A DNA stretch of 64,000 nt from Natronomonas salinimetallica (GTDB lineage: Archaea; Halobacteriota; Halobacteria; Halobacteriales; Haloarculaceae), in assembly GCF_013839515.1 (NCBI RefSeq), contig NZ_JACDNQ010000007.1, positions 1 to 64,000 on the forward strand, written 5' to 3'. Position numbers and translations under genes: made by a program. The first letter of the stretch is position 1. The number at the start of each line of letters is the position of its first letter. Positions 9,248-16,915 of this stretch are shown here, one piece after another. The notes below the pieces were generated by a model. The model saw nothing but the letters and a program-made list of their open reading frames with translations. It had not been told where the DNA came from and ran no database searches.

Positions 9248-9325
9248 CGCCGGCGACCCGCGACCGCGTCGTGCCTGACGCCGACGGTCCTCACCGTTTA
9301 TTCGATTCCAGCCCGAACCCAGTGT

Positions 9326-10018
9326 ATGGACGTCGCTCTAGTATCCGTCGGTGACGAACTGCTGTCCGGCGATACGGTCAACACGAACGCCGCGTGGCTC
9401 GGCGAACGGCTCACCGAGTGTGGATCGTCGGTCGAGCGGGTGACGGTGCTCCCCGACCGCATCGCCGACATCGCCCGCGTCATAAACGAGTACGCAGCCG
9501 AGTACGACGCCGTGGTCGTGACCGGCGGCCTCGGCCCGACCCACGACGACCGGACGATGGAGGCCGTCGCCGCTGCCGTCGGACAGTCGCTCGAAACGTC
9601 CGAGGCCGCCCTCGAGTGGCTCGACGACGAGCGCGATTACGCACGGTCCGATCTCACCGCCGGGACGGCGGATCTGCCGGCCGAGGCCCGTCCGCTCAAC
9701 AACAGCGTCGGGGTCGCACCGGGATGTGTCGTCGAGAACATCTACATCCTGCCGGGCGTTCCCGAGGAGATGCAGGCGATGTTTGAATCGGTCGCATCGG
9801 AGTTCGAGGGACAGCGCCGACACGTCGAGTCGGTCACCTTGGACGAGCCCGAAAGCGCGCTGGTCGATCGGCTCCGGGAACTCGAAGCGCGGTTCGACGT
9901 CAAGGTCGGCAGCTATCCCGGCGACAACGTCCGCGTAAAAGTCGAGAGCACCGACCCGACCGCGGTCGAGGAGGCCGTCGAGTGGATCCGCGAGAACGGG
10001 ATCGAAGCGTCGACATAG
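9326..10018 (+). CDS. CinA-like molybdopterin-binding domain protein
   Basis: A 230-residue protein containing only the MoaB/MogA-type (MoCF_biosynth) fold of CinA, with GDELLSGDTVNTNAAWL near the N-terminus and VVVTGGLGPTHDDRTM near residue 60. The deamidase domain of bacterial CinA is absent. In bacteria this domain acts on nicotinamide nucleotides (ADP-ribose pyrophosphatase); here the substrate is unproven. TTTATTCG at 9297-9304 sets a leaderless start. Its last 28 bases are duplicated 51 bases downstream. Confidence 0.85.
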   Translation: MDVALVSVGDELLSGDTVNTNAAWLGERLTECGSSVERVTVLPDRIADIARVINEYAAEYDAVVVTGGLGPTHDDRTMEAVAAAVGQSLETSEAALEWLDDERDYARSDLTAGTADLPAEARPLNNSVGVAPGCVVENIYILPGVPEEMQAMFESVASEFEGQRRHVESVTLDEPESALVDRLRELEARFDVKVGSYPGDNVRVKVESTDPTAVEEAVEWIRENGIEAST

Positions 10019-10065
10019 CGCCGAGCGGGAGGATGGGTCCGCGAGAACGGGATCGAAGCGTCGAC
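9987..10065 (+). repeat. 28-base direct duplication of the cinA-like gene's 3' end
   Basis: The 28 bases at 9987-10014, coding the C-terminal residues of the CinA-like protein just before its stop, recur without mismatch at 10038-10065. The second copy is non-coding. It is one of several duplications in this window that begin at a gene's 3' end. Confidence 0.9.
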
Positions 10066-10139
10066 GCCGGCGTGTCGACGCCGGACCCGACCGTACGGAC
10101 GGTGACGCGGCAGCTACGGGACTGCGGGGCCTCGGCGGT

Positions 10140-10259
10140 CTAGCGGTACAGATACCAGAGCCAGCCGACGGTGATCGCGAGGCTGGCGAGCAACACGGCC
10201 CAGCCGGACGCGTCGACGATGAGCGGGCTGTCCTCGAACGCCTGTAGGACGGGGGTCAT
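10140..10259 (-). CDS. 39-residue single-pass membrane microprotein
   Basis: A short frame encoding M-T-P-V-L-Q-A-F-E-D, then one hydrophobic helix (WAVLLASLAITVGWLW) and a YLYR C-terminus. An AT-rich stretch upstream (GGGTATTAATTGATTCC around 10278-10294) can serve as a divergent promoter shared with the NAD-kinase-like gene. A short polar N-terminus, a single Trp-flanked helix and a positive end suggest N-out/C-in insertion. No family is recognised. It is too short for routine gene calling, so coding status is moderately certain. Confidence 0.55.
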   Translation of the reverse strand: MTPVLQAFEDSPLIVDASGWAVLLASLAITVGWLWYLYR

Positions 10260-10353
10260 ACGTCAACGTCGCCGCCCCGGGGTATTAATTGATTCCGTTC
10301 GGCGCGGGGTCCGACACCGGTCTGTTTTTCCCTCACCACCACCGACGTCGTGT

Positions 10354-11430
10354 ATGCGACGCGTTGGGCTGGTGGTGAACCCGATCGCCGGCATGGGTGG
10401 CCGGGTCGGCCTCAAGGGAACCGACAACAAAGTCGAGGAGGCCAGACACCGGGGGGCGACGCCGCGGTCGCCGGCCCGCGCCCGCGAGGCGCTCGAACAC
10501 CTGAAAAGCCAGCCGAGCGGGGTCGAGTTGTTCACGTACGGCGGCGAGATGGGCGAGCGAGAAGCCGTGGCGGCCGGGTTTTCGCCCGTTCTGGTCGGCC
10601 GCCCCGACGCCGACGCAGAGGGCACTACCTCGGCGGACACCCGCGATGCGGTCCGGCGGTTCGTCGAGGCCGATGTCGATCTCGTCCTCTTCGTCGGTGG
10701 GGACGGAACCGCAGTCGACGTCGCGGAGACGCTCGGTGCGCTCGACGACGGGACACCGATCCTCGGCGTTCCGAGCGGGGTAAAGGTGTACTCCTCGGTG
10801 TTCGCCGTCACCCCGCGGGCCGCCGGACGGATCGCGACCACCTTCGATCGGACCGAAACGCGGGAGGTCAACGACATCGACGAGGACGCCTACCGCGGCG
10901 GCGACGTGAACACCGAACTGAAGGCGCTCGCGTCGGTTCCGGTCGGCGATGAGGTCCAGTCCTCGAAGCAGATCGGCGGCGGGACCGTCGAGTCCCTCGC
11001 CGCCGCCGTCGCCGCCGAGATCGGAGCGGAGGACGCGACGTACGTCTTGGGTCCGGGCTCGACCGTCGACGCGGTCAAAACGGAACTCGGGATCGACGGC
11101 TCGCCGCTCGGCGTCGACGTCTGGCGCGACGGCGACGTGCTCGTCCGCGATGCGGGGGAGACGGAGATCCTCCGGTCGCTCGGCGAGCGAAACGTCATCG
11201 TCGTCTCGCCGATCGGTGGACAGGGATTCGTCTTCGGCCGCGGAAACGACCAGATCTCGCCGGCGGTGATCCGTCGCTCGGAAATCGAGGTCGTCGCGTC
11301 GAAACAGAAGCTCTCCGATATCGGCGTGTTACGCGTCGACACCGGCGATCCGAAGCTGGACGAGAAACTCCGTGGCTGGCAGCGAGTCCGGGTCGGGAAG
11401 TTCGAACGACAGCTACTGAAAGTCGTCTAG
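10354..11430 (+). CDS. ATP-NAD/AcoX kinase family protein
   Basis: A 358-residue member of the NAD-kinase/AcoX superfamily. It opens with VGLVVNPIAGMGGRVGLKG and carries the nucleotide-binding LFVGGDGTAVDVAE motif near residue 115. It is longer than canonical NAD kinase (about 280), resembling the AcoX branch; the NAD(P) substrate is therefore inferred. The ATG at 10354 is used in preference to longer upstream frames. The stop overlaps by 3 bases with that of the convergent glutaredoxin gene, leaving no room for a separate terminator. Confidence 0.82.
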   Translation: MRRVGLVVNPIAGMGGRVGLKGTDNKVEEARHRGATPRSPARAREALEHLKSQPSGVELFTYGGEMGEREAVAAGFSPVLVGRPDADAEGTTSADTRDAVRRFVEADVDLVLFVGGDGTAVDVAETLGALDDGTPILGVPSGVKVYSSVFAVTPRAAGRIATTFDRTETREVNDIDEDAYRGGDVNTELKALASVPVGDEVQSSKQIGGGTVESLAAAVAAEIGAEDATYVLGPGSTVDAVKTELGIDGSPLGVDVWRDGDVLVRDAGETEILRSLGERNVIVVSPIGGQGFVFGRGNDQISPAVIRRSEIEVVASKQKLSDIGVLRVDTGDPKLDEKLRGWQRVRVGKFERQLLKVV

Positions 11431-11831
11431 AAGGGCGCTTCAAGGCCGTCGTCGTCCGCGTCGGGATCGACGTCGAGATCGACGTCGACGCCGAGTTCGT
11501 CCGCCAGTTCCCCACGCTGGTGGAGTTCCTCCAGGATGTCGCTACCGCCGATGAACTCGCCGTCGACGAACGTCTGCGGGATCGTCTCCCAGCCGCTGTG
11601 TTCTTCGAGGGCGGCCCGGTAGGCGTCGAGGGCGGGCAGGACGTCCTCGGTCACGATGTCGTCGGCGTCGTGGTACCGACCGAGGATATCGAGCGCCTTC
11701 TGGGAGTAGCCACACTGCGGCATCAGCTTGTTGCCCTTCATGAAGAGGACGAGCTCGTTCCCCTCGAGGAGGCTGTCGACGCGCGTTTCTACGTCGTCGG
11801 GTGCGACGCCGCCACTGGGATCAAATGTCAT
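11427..11831 (-). CDS. monothiol glutaredoxin (Grx4/GrxD type)
   Basis: A 134-residue glutaredoxin with the monothiol-type active site MPQCGYS and the glutathione-site-like motif WETIPQTFVDGEFIGG. Monothiol glutaredoxins carry or deliver [2Fe-2S] clusters; haloarchaea use gamma-glutamylcysteine as their small thiol, which fits the presence of a GCS2-family ligase at 17693. The C-terminal tail is strongly acidic (DVDLDVDPDADDDG). The start at 11831 (MTFDPSGG) is preferred over an ATG nine codons upstream. The gene is convergent with the NAD-kinase-like gene. Confidence 0.88.
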   Translation of the reverse strand: MTFDPSGGVAPDDVETRVDSLLEGNELVLFMKGNKLMPQCGYSQKALDILGRYHDADDIVTEDVLPALDAYRAALEEHSGWETIPQTFVDGEFIGGSDILEELHQRGELADELGVDVDLDVDPDADDDGLEAPF

Positions 11832-11897
11832 ATCACCGCGTTCGGGCGCGATCGGCAAAACAGTTGTGTCGCCGGCTGATCGACCCGACGCGTGCGA

Positions 11898-12734
11898 TCA
11901 CTCGACGGTTTCGAGCGTTCCGCCCTCGCGCTCCCACTCGGTGAGGCTGCCCTCATAAAAGGCGACGTCCGGGTATCCGAGCGCCCGAAGCACCGTGTAG
12001 GTGTGGCTGATCCGGCGGGCGGTGTTACAGTAGAGCACGACGCGGGTTCCGGGGACGATGCCCCGATCGGAAAGCAACGGACGAAGCTCCGATTCGGGCC
12101 GGATCGTGCGCGCGTCGGTATCGACGAGCTCCCGCCAGTCCAGACGGACCGCCCCGGGGATGTGGCCCTCCGCGTACTCCCAGGCCTCGCGGGTATCGAC
12201 GATGACGGCGTCGGGGTCGTCGCGCGCGGCCTCGATCGTCTCGCGTTCGACGAGGGGGCCGTCAGCGCGGAACCGGGCCGGATACGTCGCGTCGTATTCC
12301 GGGTCGGTGTCGGCCTCGAAAGCGGATCCAGCGCCGCGCTCGGGCGGTTCGGTCGTCGTCGGTTCGGCGCGGTTCCAGACGGAGTAATCGCCGTCCAGAA
12401 GGTGCAGTTTCGCGGGGTCGTGGCCGTACAGCTCCGCGGTTACGAGCAACCGGGCGGCGAAGACGCCGTGGGTGTCATCGTAGGCGACGATATCGTCCTC
12501 GGGGGTGACCCCCGCCGATCCGAGCAGGTCGGCGAAGGCGTTCGCCCCCGGTAACATCCCGGCCTCGGCCGCTCCGTGTTCGTCAGCCCGGAAGCTGTCG
12601 AAGGGGACGTTGGCCGCGCCGGGGACGTGTCCGATCCCGTCGTACTCCCAGGCGTCCCGGACGTCGATAACGGCAGTCTCGGGCGATTCGAGCCGATCCG
12701 CGACCCACTCGACGTCGACGATTCGCTCGTTCAT
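11898..12734 (-). CDS. two-domain sulfurtransferase (rhodanese), atypical active-site loop
   Basis: A 278-residue tandem rhodanese, with an N-terminal inactive domain (AVIDVRDAWEYDGIGHVPGA) and a C-terminal catalytic domain (VIVDTREAWEYAEGHIPGAV). The loop after the catalytic Cys reads YCNTARRISHTY rather than the CRIGERS loop found in its divergent partner, so substrate choice may differ. Such enzymes move sulfane sulfur from thiosulfate or mercaptopyruvate to acceptors. It is divergently arranged with the second sulfurtransferase across about 280 bases. Confidence 0.87.
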   Translation of the reverse strand: MNERIVDVEWVADRLESPETAVIDVRDAWEYDGIGHVPGAANVPFDSFRADEHGAAEAGMLPGANAFADLLGSAGVTPEDDIVAYDDTHGVFAARLLVTAELYGHDPAKLHLLDGDYSVWNRAEPTTTEPPERGAGSAFEADTDPEYDATYPARFRADGPLVERETIEAARDDPDAVIVDTREAWEYAEGHIPGAVRLDWRELVDTDARTIRPESELRPLLSDRGIVPGTRVVLYCNTARRISHTYTVLRALGYPDVAFYEGSLTEWEREGGTLETVE

Positions 12735-12983
12735 ACCGTCACTATCCAGGTCCGTCGGCTTAATCGCTCGTTCGTCGCCGGTATTGGATGGCGGTCACCG
12801 ATACCGGCAAGTATCTCCTGTAGCTGTGTCCCGGTTGGCGTGGCCCGATTTCATCGGTGTCGGCGATCTGGGCGTCGTATCGACGGGTTCCGGCCGCTCG
12901 TATCGCATCCGGCGTGGACCGGTCGTCCGGGTCTGTTGCCGTCACCGGTGAGGGGTGGCGGAGTATGCCGTCACGGACGGTTG

Positions 12984-12991
12984 TTTATATA
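12984..12991 (+). promoter_or_regulatory. TATA box of the plus-strand sulfurtransferase
   Basis: TTTATATA ends 23 bases before the ATG at 13015, a spacing that predicts a leaderless transcript. Confidence 0.65.
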
Positions 12992-13014
12992 CATACCGTG
13001 TATAGTGGGTCGTA

Positions 13015-13881
13015 ATGAGCGATTCCGATTACGCGAACGACGTGTTGGTATCGGCCGATTGGGTCGAAGACAACCTCGAAGCGTTCGAAGACGACGATCC
13101 GGCGCATCGGCTCGTCGAGGTCGACGTCGACACCGAGGCCTACGACGAGTCCCACGCGCCGGGGGCTATCGGCTTCAACTGGGAGGAGGACCTCCAAGAC
13201 CAGACGACCCGCGACATCCTCGACAAGGCGGACTTCGAGGCCCTCCTGGGCGAGCACGGTATCACCGAGGACTCGACGGTCGTGCTGTACGGCGACAACG
13301 CGAACTGGTTCGCCGCCTACACGTACTGGCAGTTCAAATACTACGGCCACGACGACGTGAAGCTGCTCGACGGTGGCCGCGAGTACTGGCTCGACAACGA
13401 CTATCCGACGACCGAGGACGTCCCCACCTTCTCCGCGGTCGAGTACGAGGCCTCGGGTCCCCGCGAATCGATCCGAGCCTACCGCGAGGACGTCGAGAAC
13501 GCGATCGATAGCGGCCTCCCGCTGGTCGACGTCCGATCGCCCGAGGAGTTCAGCGGCAAGGTGCTCGCCCCGCCGGGGCTCAACGAGACGGCCCAGCGCG
13601 GCGGCCACATCCCCGGCGCACAGAACATCTCGTGGGCGGCCGTGACGGGCGACGACGGGACGTTCAAGGACGCGGACGAACTCGAAGAGCTCTACGCCGA
13701 CCGCGGTATCGACGGCGAGAGTACGACCGTCGCGTACTGCCGGATCGGCGAGCGCTCCTCGGTAGCGTGGTTCGCGCTCCACGAACTGCTCGGCTACGAG
13801 GATACGGTCAACTACGATGGCTCCTGGACGGAGTGGGGTAATTTGGTCGGTGCGCCGATAGAGACAGGCGAGGCCGAGTGA
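13015..13881 (+). CDS. sulfurtransferase (tandem rhodanese, TssA-like)
   Basis: A 288-residue two-domain rhodanese with a canonical active-site loop, YCRIGERSSVAW, in the C-terminal domain near residue 242 and the entry motif LVDVRSPEEFSGK near residue 169. It transfers sulfur from thiosulfate to thiophilic acceptors. The last residues, ETGEAE and the stop, are encoded by the first copy of a 62-base tandem repeat, so the natural C-terminus may have been rewritten. Its divergent neighbour is a second sulfurtransferase with a different loop. Confidence 0.92.
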   Translation: MSDSDYANDVLVSADWVEDNLEAFEDDDPAHRLVEVDVDTEAYDESHAPGAIGFNWEEDLQDQTTRDILDKADFEALLGEHGITEDSTVVLYGDNANWFAAYTYWQFKYYGHDDVKLLDGGREYWLDNDYPTTEDVPTFSAVEYEASGPRESIRAYREDVENAIDSGLPLVDVRSPEEFSGKVLAPPGLNETAQRGGHIPGAQNISWAAVTGDDGTFKDADELEELYADRGIDGESTTVAYCRIGERSSVAWFALHELLGYEDTVNYDGSWTEWGNLVGAPIETGEAE

Positions 13882-14078
13882 GCGAGGCCTCGAGAGACCG
13901 AACGGGGAGTATTGCGACCCGTGAGACAGGCGAGGCCGAGTGAGCGAGGCCTCGAGAGACCGAACGGGGAGTATTGCGACCCGTGAGACAGGCGAGGCCG
14001 AGTGAGCGAGGCCTCGAGAGACCGAACGGGGAGTATTGCGACCCGTGAGACAGGCGAGGCCGAGTGAGCGAGGCCTCG
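13861..14078 (+). repeat. 62-base tandem repeat, 3.5 copies, starting inside a gene's last codons
   Basis: Units start at 13861, 13923, 13985 and 14047; the last is cut after 32 bases. Three complete units are identical by eye. Each holds an inverted repeat (CGAGGCC, 10-base loop, GGCCTCG). The first unit supplies the ETGEAE-stop end of the sulfurtransferase, and the last runs to within 50 bases of the ferritin-like gene. The hairpins could act as stacked transcription terminators. Confidence 0.95.
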
Positions 14079-14123
14079 TCGAGGACCATCGCATACAAGC
14101 CGACGCCCGCAGTACAGACGATC

Positions 14124-14750
14124 ATGAATTCAGACGAGTTCACCGATACCGTCCGCACCGAGAACGAGACCGCCCTCTCGCGGCTTGGGTCCTCGAAGTC
14201 ACTGTACGCCGAAACCGGCGGCGAGATGACCCCCGACGACGTACTCACCGCCGCCGCCACGGCGGAGCACCACGCCGCCGAGACCTACGCGGCGTGGGCC
14301 GACGCCGAGGACGGGGACGTCGCCGACGCGTTCGCGGCGACCGAACGCGAGGAGCGATCCCACTACGCGACGGTCGCCGGCGAGCTAGACGATCACGAGC
14401 CGGGAACGGTCCCCGCGATCCAGGCGTACCTCCGGGGGCTGGAGGGGACGGCGGCCCGTCTCGGCGGGTTCGTCGGCCGGACGATCGCCGCGGAGAAATC
14501 GAAGACCCAGATCACGGGCTTTTTCGTTGGCGACGCGGATCCCCAGACCGCGAGGCTGTTCCGCGAAATGGGTGCGGACCTCGACGCGCAGATGGAGCGG
14601 GCCGAGGCGCTGCTCGCGGCCGAGTGCGGCGACGACGAGGAGCGGTGGGAGACGGCCCTGGAGGCGGCACACGGCGCGATCGAGGCGGCCTACGAGGCGT
14701 ACACCGAGTCGCTCGAATCGATGGGCGTCAACCCCAAGCCGGTCTGTTGA
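14124..14750 (+). CDS. ferritin-like (rubrerythrin-type) protein
   Basis: A 208-residue all-helical protein resembling the haloarchaeal rubrerythrin-like family, with AEHHAAETYAAW near residue 49 and AATEREERSHYATV near residue 72 as candidate diiron ligand helices. No rubredoxin Cys pairs are present; the only cysteines are one in ECGD and the C-terminal residue. Family members handle peroxide or store iron, though some lack metal. The ATG at 14124 avoids the repeat-derived GTG at 14064. Its TGA stop forms the edge of a 110-base dispersed element. Confidence 0.7.
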   Translation: MNSDEFTDTVRTENETALSRLGSSKSLYAETGGEMTPDDVLTAAATAEHHAAETYAAWADAEDGDVADAFAATEREERSHYATVAGELDDHEPGTVPAIQAYLRGLEGTAARLGGFVGRTIAAEKSKTQITGFFVGDADPQTARLFREMGADLDAQMERAEALLAAECGDDEERWETALEAAHGAIEAAYEAYTESLESMGVNPKPVC

Positions 14751-14859
14751 TACTGGTGGACGAAATCAAATGAAACCGACTCACGAGTGATCCGCCGTTC
14801 GCTCCGTCGAACGGTGTGATCCTCGTGCGTCGTGTGTACATTCTTTTGTCCGTCAGTAT
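14750..14859 (+). repeat. 110-base dispersed element, copy 1 (ATACTG...CAGTAT ends, hairpin core)
   Basis: Begins on the final A of the ferritin-like gene's TGA stop and ends in CAGTAT. The copy at 47291-47400 differs at two of 110 positions. The ends are imperfect inverted repeats (12 of 15 match). The core at 14782-14827 folds into a near-perfect hairpin (CACGAG...GATC...GCCGTTCG / CGAACGGT...GATC...CTCGTG), followed by a T-rich ATTCTTTTGT. A small MITE, a 3' UTR structure or a terminator are all possible readings. Confidence 0.88.
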
Positions 14860-14903
14860 GAGCGGGGGCTCCGATTCGGCCCGCAGGGAGGTGGAACCAC
14901 GCG

Positions 14904-15020
14904 GCGCATCCACGTTCCCGCCCCGCACGGCGTATCCACGTTCCCGCCCCGCACGGCACATCCACGTTCCCGCCCCGCACGGCGCATCCACGTTCCCGCC
15001 CCGCACGGCACATCCACGTT
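14904..15020 (+). repeat. 26-base tandem repeat, 4.5 copies, upstream of the quinone reductase
   Basis: Units begin at 14904, 14930, 14956, 14982 and 15008 (GCRYATCCACGTTCCCGCCC...). Substitutions are confined to the second to fourth bases (GCGC, GCGT, GCAC). The final unit runs into CACGTTTATGTCC, so the array ends at the probable promoter of the quinone reductase gene. Confidence 0.93.
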
Positions 15021-15051
15021 TATGTCCTCGCGCCGAGAGGACACTGACACA

Positions 15052-16017
15052 ATGCGAGCAGTCAGCGTCACCGATCACGGCGGACCCGAGGTACTGCGCG
15101 TCGAGGAGATCGAGCGTCCCGAACCGGACGGCGGCGAACTCCTCGTCGAGATCGGAGCCGCCGGGGTCAACCCCGTCGACACGTACTTCCGGGACGGCAC
15201 CTACGAACCGGTCGAGTTGCCGTTCACGCCGGGCGTCGACTTCGCCGGGACGGTCGAATCGACGGGCGAGGGCGTCGAGGGGTTCGAGACCGGCGACCGA
15301 GTGTACGGCACCGGGATCGGCAACGGAGAACACCAGGGCGCGTACGCCGAGTACGCGACCGTCCCGACCGATCGGGTCGTCGAACTGCCCGAGGACGCGG
15401 GGATGACACAGGCCGGCGCTGCGGGCGTCGTCTCCTGTACCGCCTGGCGGGCACTGGTCGATCACGCCGCCCTCGATCCGGCCGAATACTGTCTCGTCCA
15501 CGGCGGGTCGGGCGGTGTCGGCCACGTCGCCGTCCAGATCGCGAGCGCCGTCCACGCGCGATGTCTCAGCACCGCCGCCCCGACGTATCACGACGACGTC
15601 GAGGCGCTCGGGGCCGAGGCGGTCCTCGATTACGGGCGCGATGACCTCGCCGAGGCAGTCCTCGACGCCTCCGACGGCGGCGTCGACGTGATTCTCGATC
15701 ACCGCCTCGACGACTATCTCCAGTTCGATGCGGACGTCGCCGCGGCCGACGCCACCGTCGTCGGGATCGGCGAGAACGACCCCGCGCCCGCCTTCTCGAA
15801 CGTGGCCGGCGGGCGGGCAAAGGACGTCACCTACCAGCTCATGAGTATGTTCAACGCGCCCGACCTGCGCGTACCGCTTCGGGGGGTCGCCCACCTGATG
15901 GACGCCGGCGTCCTCGGGATCGAGACGGCCCGAAGCTACGGGCTCGATGCGGCCGACGACGCACAGCGGGACGTGATGGACGACAGCTTCCTCGGCAAAC
16001 TCGTCATCGAGCCCTAA
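15052..16017 (+). CDS. NADPH:quinone reductase / zeta-crystallin-like medium-chain dehydrogenase
   Basis: A 321-residue member of the MDR superfamily. It has a GroES-like N-terminal domain (GVNPVDTYFRDG, PFTPGVDFAG) and a Rossmann domain with the nucleotide motif VHGGSGGVGHVAVQIA near residue 147. Zinc ligands of classical alcohol dehydrogenases are missing, which fits the quinone oxidoreductase branch. The ATG at 15052 is chosen; an ATG ten codons upstream at 15022 is possible. The promoter region is occupied by the 26-base repeat array. Confidence 0.87.
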   Translation: MRAVSVTDHGGPEVLRVEEIERPEPDGGELLVEIGAAGVNPVDTYFRDGTYEPVELPFTPGVDFAGTVESTGEGVEGFETGDRVYGTGIGNGEHQGAYAEYATVPTDRVVELPEDAGMTQAGAAGVVSCTAWRALVDHAALDPAEYCLVHGGSGGVGHVAVQIASAVHARCLSTAAPTYHDDVEALGAEAVLDYGRDDLAEAVLDASDGGVDVILDHRLDDYLQFDADVAAADATVVGIGENDPAPAFSNVAGGRAKDVTYQLMSMFNAPDLRVPLRGVAHLMDAGVLGIETARSYGLDAADDAQRDVMDDSFLGKLVIEP

Positions 16018-16072
16018 TCGGCCCGACCGATCATCGAGAACGCATATACCGGGGCGGCCAGTACGTCCACGC

Positions 16073-16915
16073 GTGACCGACGAACACCAGGACGCGGCGG
16101 GCTGGTTCGAGGGGCTCGATCCCGGGGACACGGCGGGTGCCGCGACGGCGATCCGGGAGGGGTCGGCCGACGCCCCCGACGACTGGCCGGCCATCGCCGT
16201 CGAATCGGGCTTTGCCGACGACGACGACGAGTACTACGAGGCCCTCCACGAGGCGACGCTCCGGGCGACGCGCGAGGCCGTCCACGAGGCCGAACGGGCC
16301 GACGACAAACAGCTCATTCACGCGATCCGGGCGATGGACGACTGCGAACGCGTCGCGAACGAACTCGCCGAGCGCGTCGCCGAGTGGGCCGGAAGCCGAC
16401 GCGGGGACGCCGGGACGGGCGTCGCCTACGCGCGGACGCTGGCCGACGACGAAACGGTCGATGACCGCCGGCTTGCCTCGCTCGCGGGGCGAGTCCGCGA
16501 CCTCGACGACGAGGCCGCCGCGCTGCGGAGTCACGTCGAACGGACCGCCCCCGAGGTCGCGCCGAACCTCACCGCTTTGGCGGGGGCCGTCCTCGCCGCC
16601 CGGCTCATCGCCCTCGTCGGCGGACTGAAACAGCTCGCCCGGAAGCCGGCCGGAACGGTGCAGGTCCTCGGTGCGGAGGAGGCGCTGTTCGCCCACCTCC
16701 GCGGGCGGGCACCGTCGCCGAAGCACGGGATCATCTTCACCCACGAGGCGGTACGCGGTACCCACCCCGAACATCGGGGGTCGGCGGCTCGGGCCCTCGC
16801 CGGGAAGCTCTCGATCGCCGCACGGATCGACCACTACGCCGGCGATCGCCGGCCGGAGTTGGAGGCTGAACTCCACGACCGTATCGAGCGCATCCAGGCG
16901 CGTGATGTCGAATGA
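16073..16915 (+). CDS. C/D box snoRNP core protein Nop5/Nop56-58
   Basis: A 280-residue archaeal Nop5. A helical coiled-coil region (about 90-180) precedes the Nop domain, which carries the signature GADE-type segment VLGAEEALFAHLRGRAPSPK and GSAARALAGKLSIAARID. Nop5 bridges L7Ae-bound C/D RNA and fibrillarin in the 2'-O-methylation complex. The start is GTG at 16073, 24 bases after GCATATACC (16041-16049), consistent with leaderless initiation. The end overlaps the fibrillarin start by 4 bases (ATGA). Confidence 0.92.
   Translation: MTDEHQDAAGWFEGLDPGDTAGAATAIREGSADAPDDWPAIAVESGFADDDDEYYEALHEATLRATREAVHEAERADDKQLIHAIRAMDDCERVANELAERVAEWAGSRRGDAGTGVAYARTLADDETVDDRRLASLAGRVRDLDDEAAALRSHVERTAPEVAPNLTALAGAVLAARLIALVGGLKQLARKPAGTVQVLGAEEALFAHLRGRAPSPKHGIIFTHEAVRGTHPEHRGSAARALAGKLSIAARIDHYAGDRRPELEAELHDRIERIQARDVE

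Noticed and set aside
12985-14094. Long minus-strand frame across the 62-base repeats
   Set aside because: Its repeated Arg/Ser-Leu-Ala pattern comes from the DNA repeat, and it is antisense to the sulfurtransferase gene.
14064-14123. Extended N-terminus of the ferritin-like protein from GTG 14064
   Set aside because: The extra codons lie in a tandem repeat, and the ATG at 14124 starts the conserved region.
14904-15020. CRISPR array from regularly spaced 26-base units
   Set aside because: Units are contiguous with no spacers between them, and no cas genes are present.
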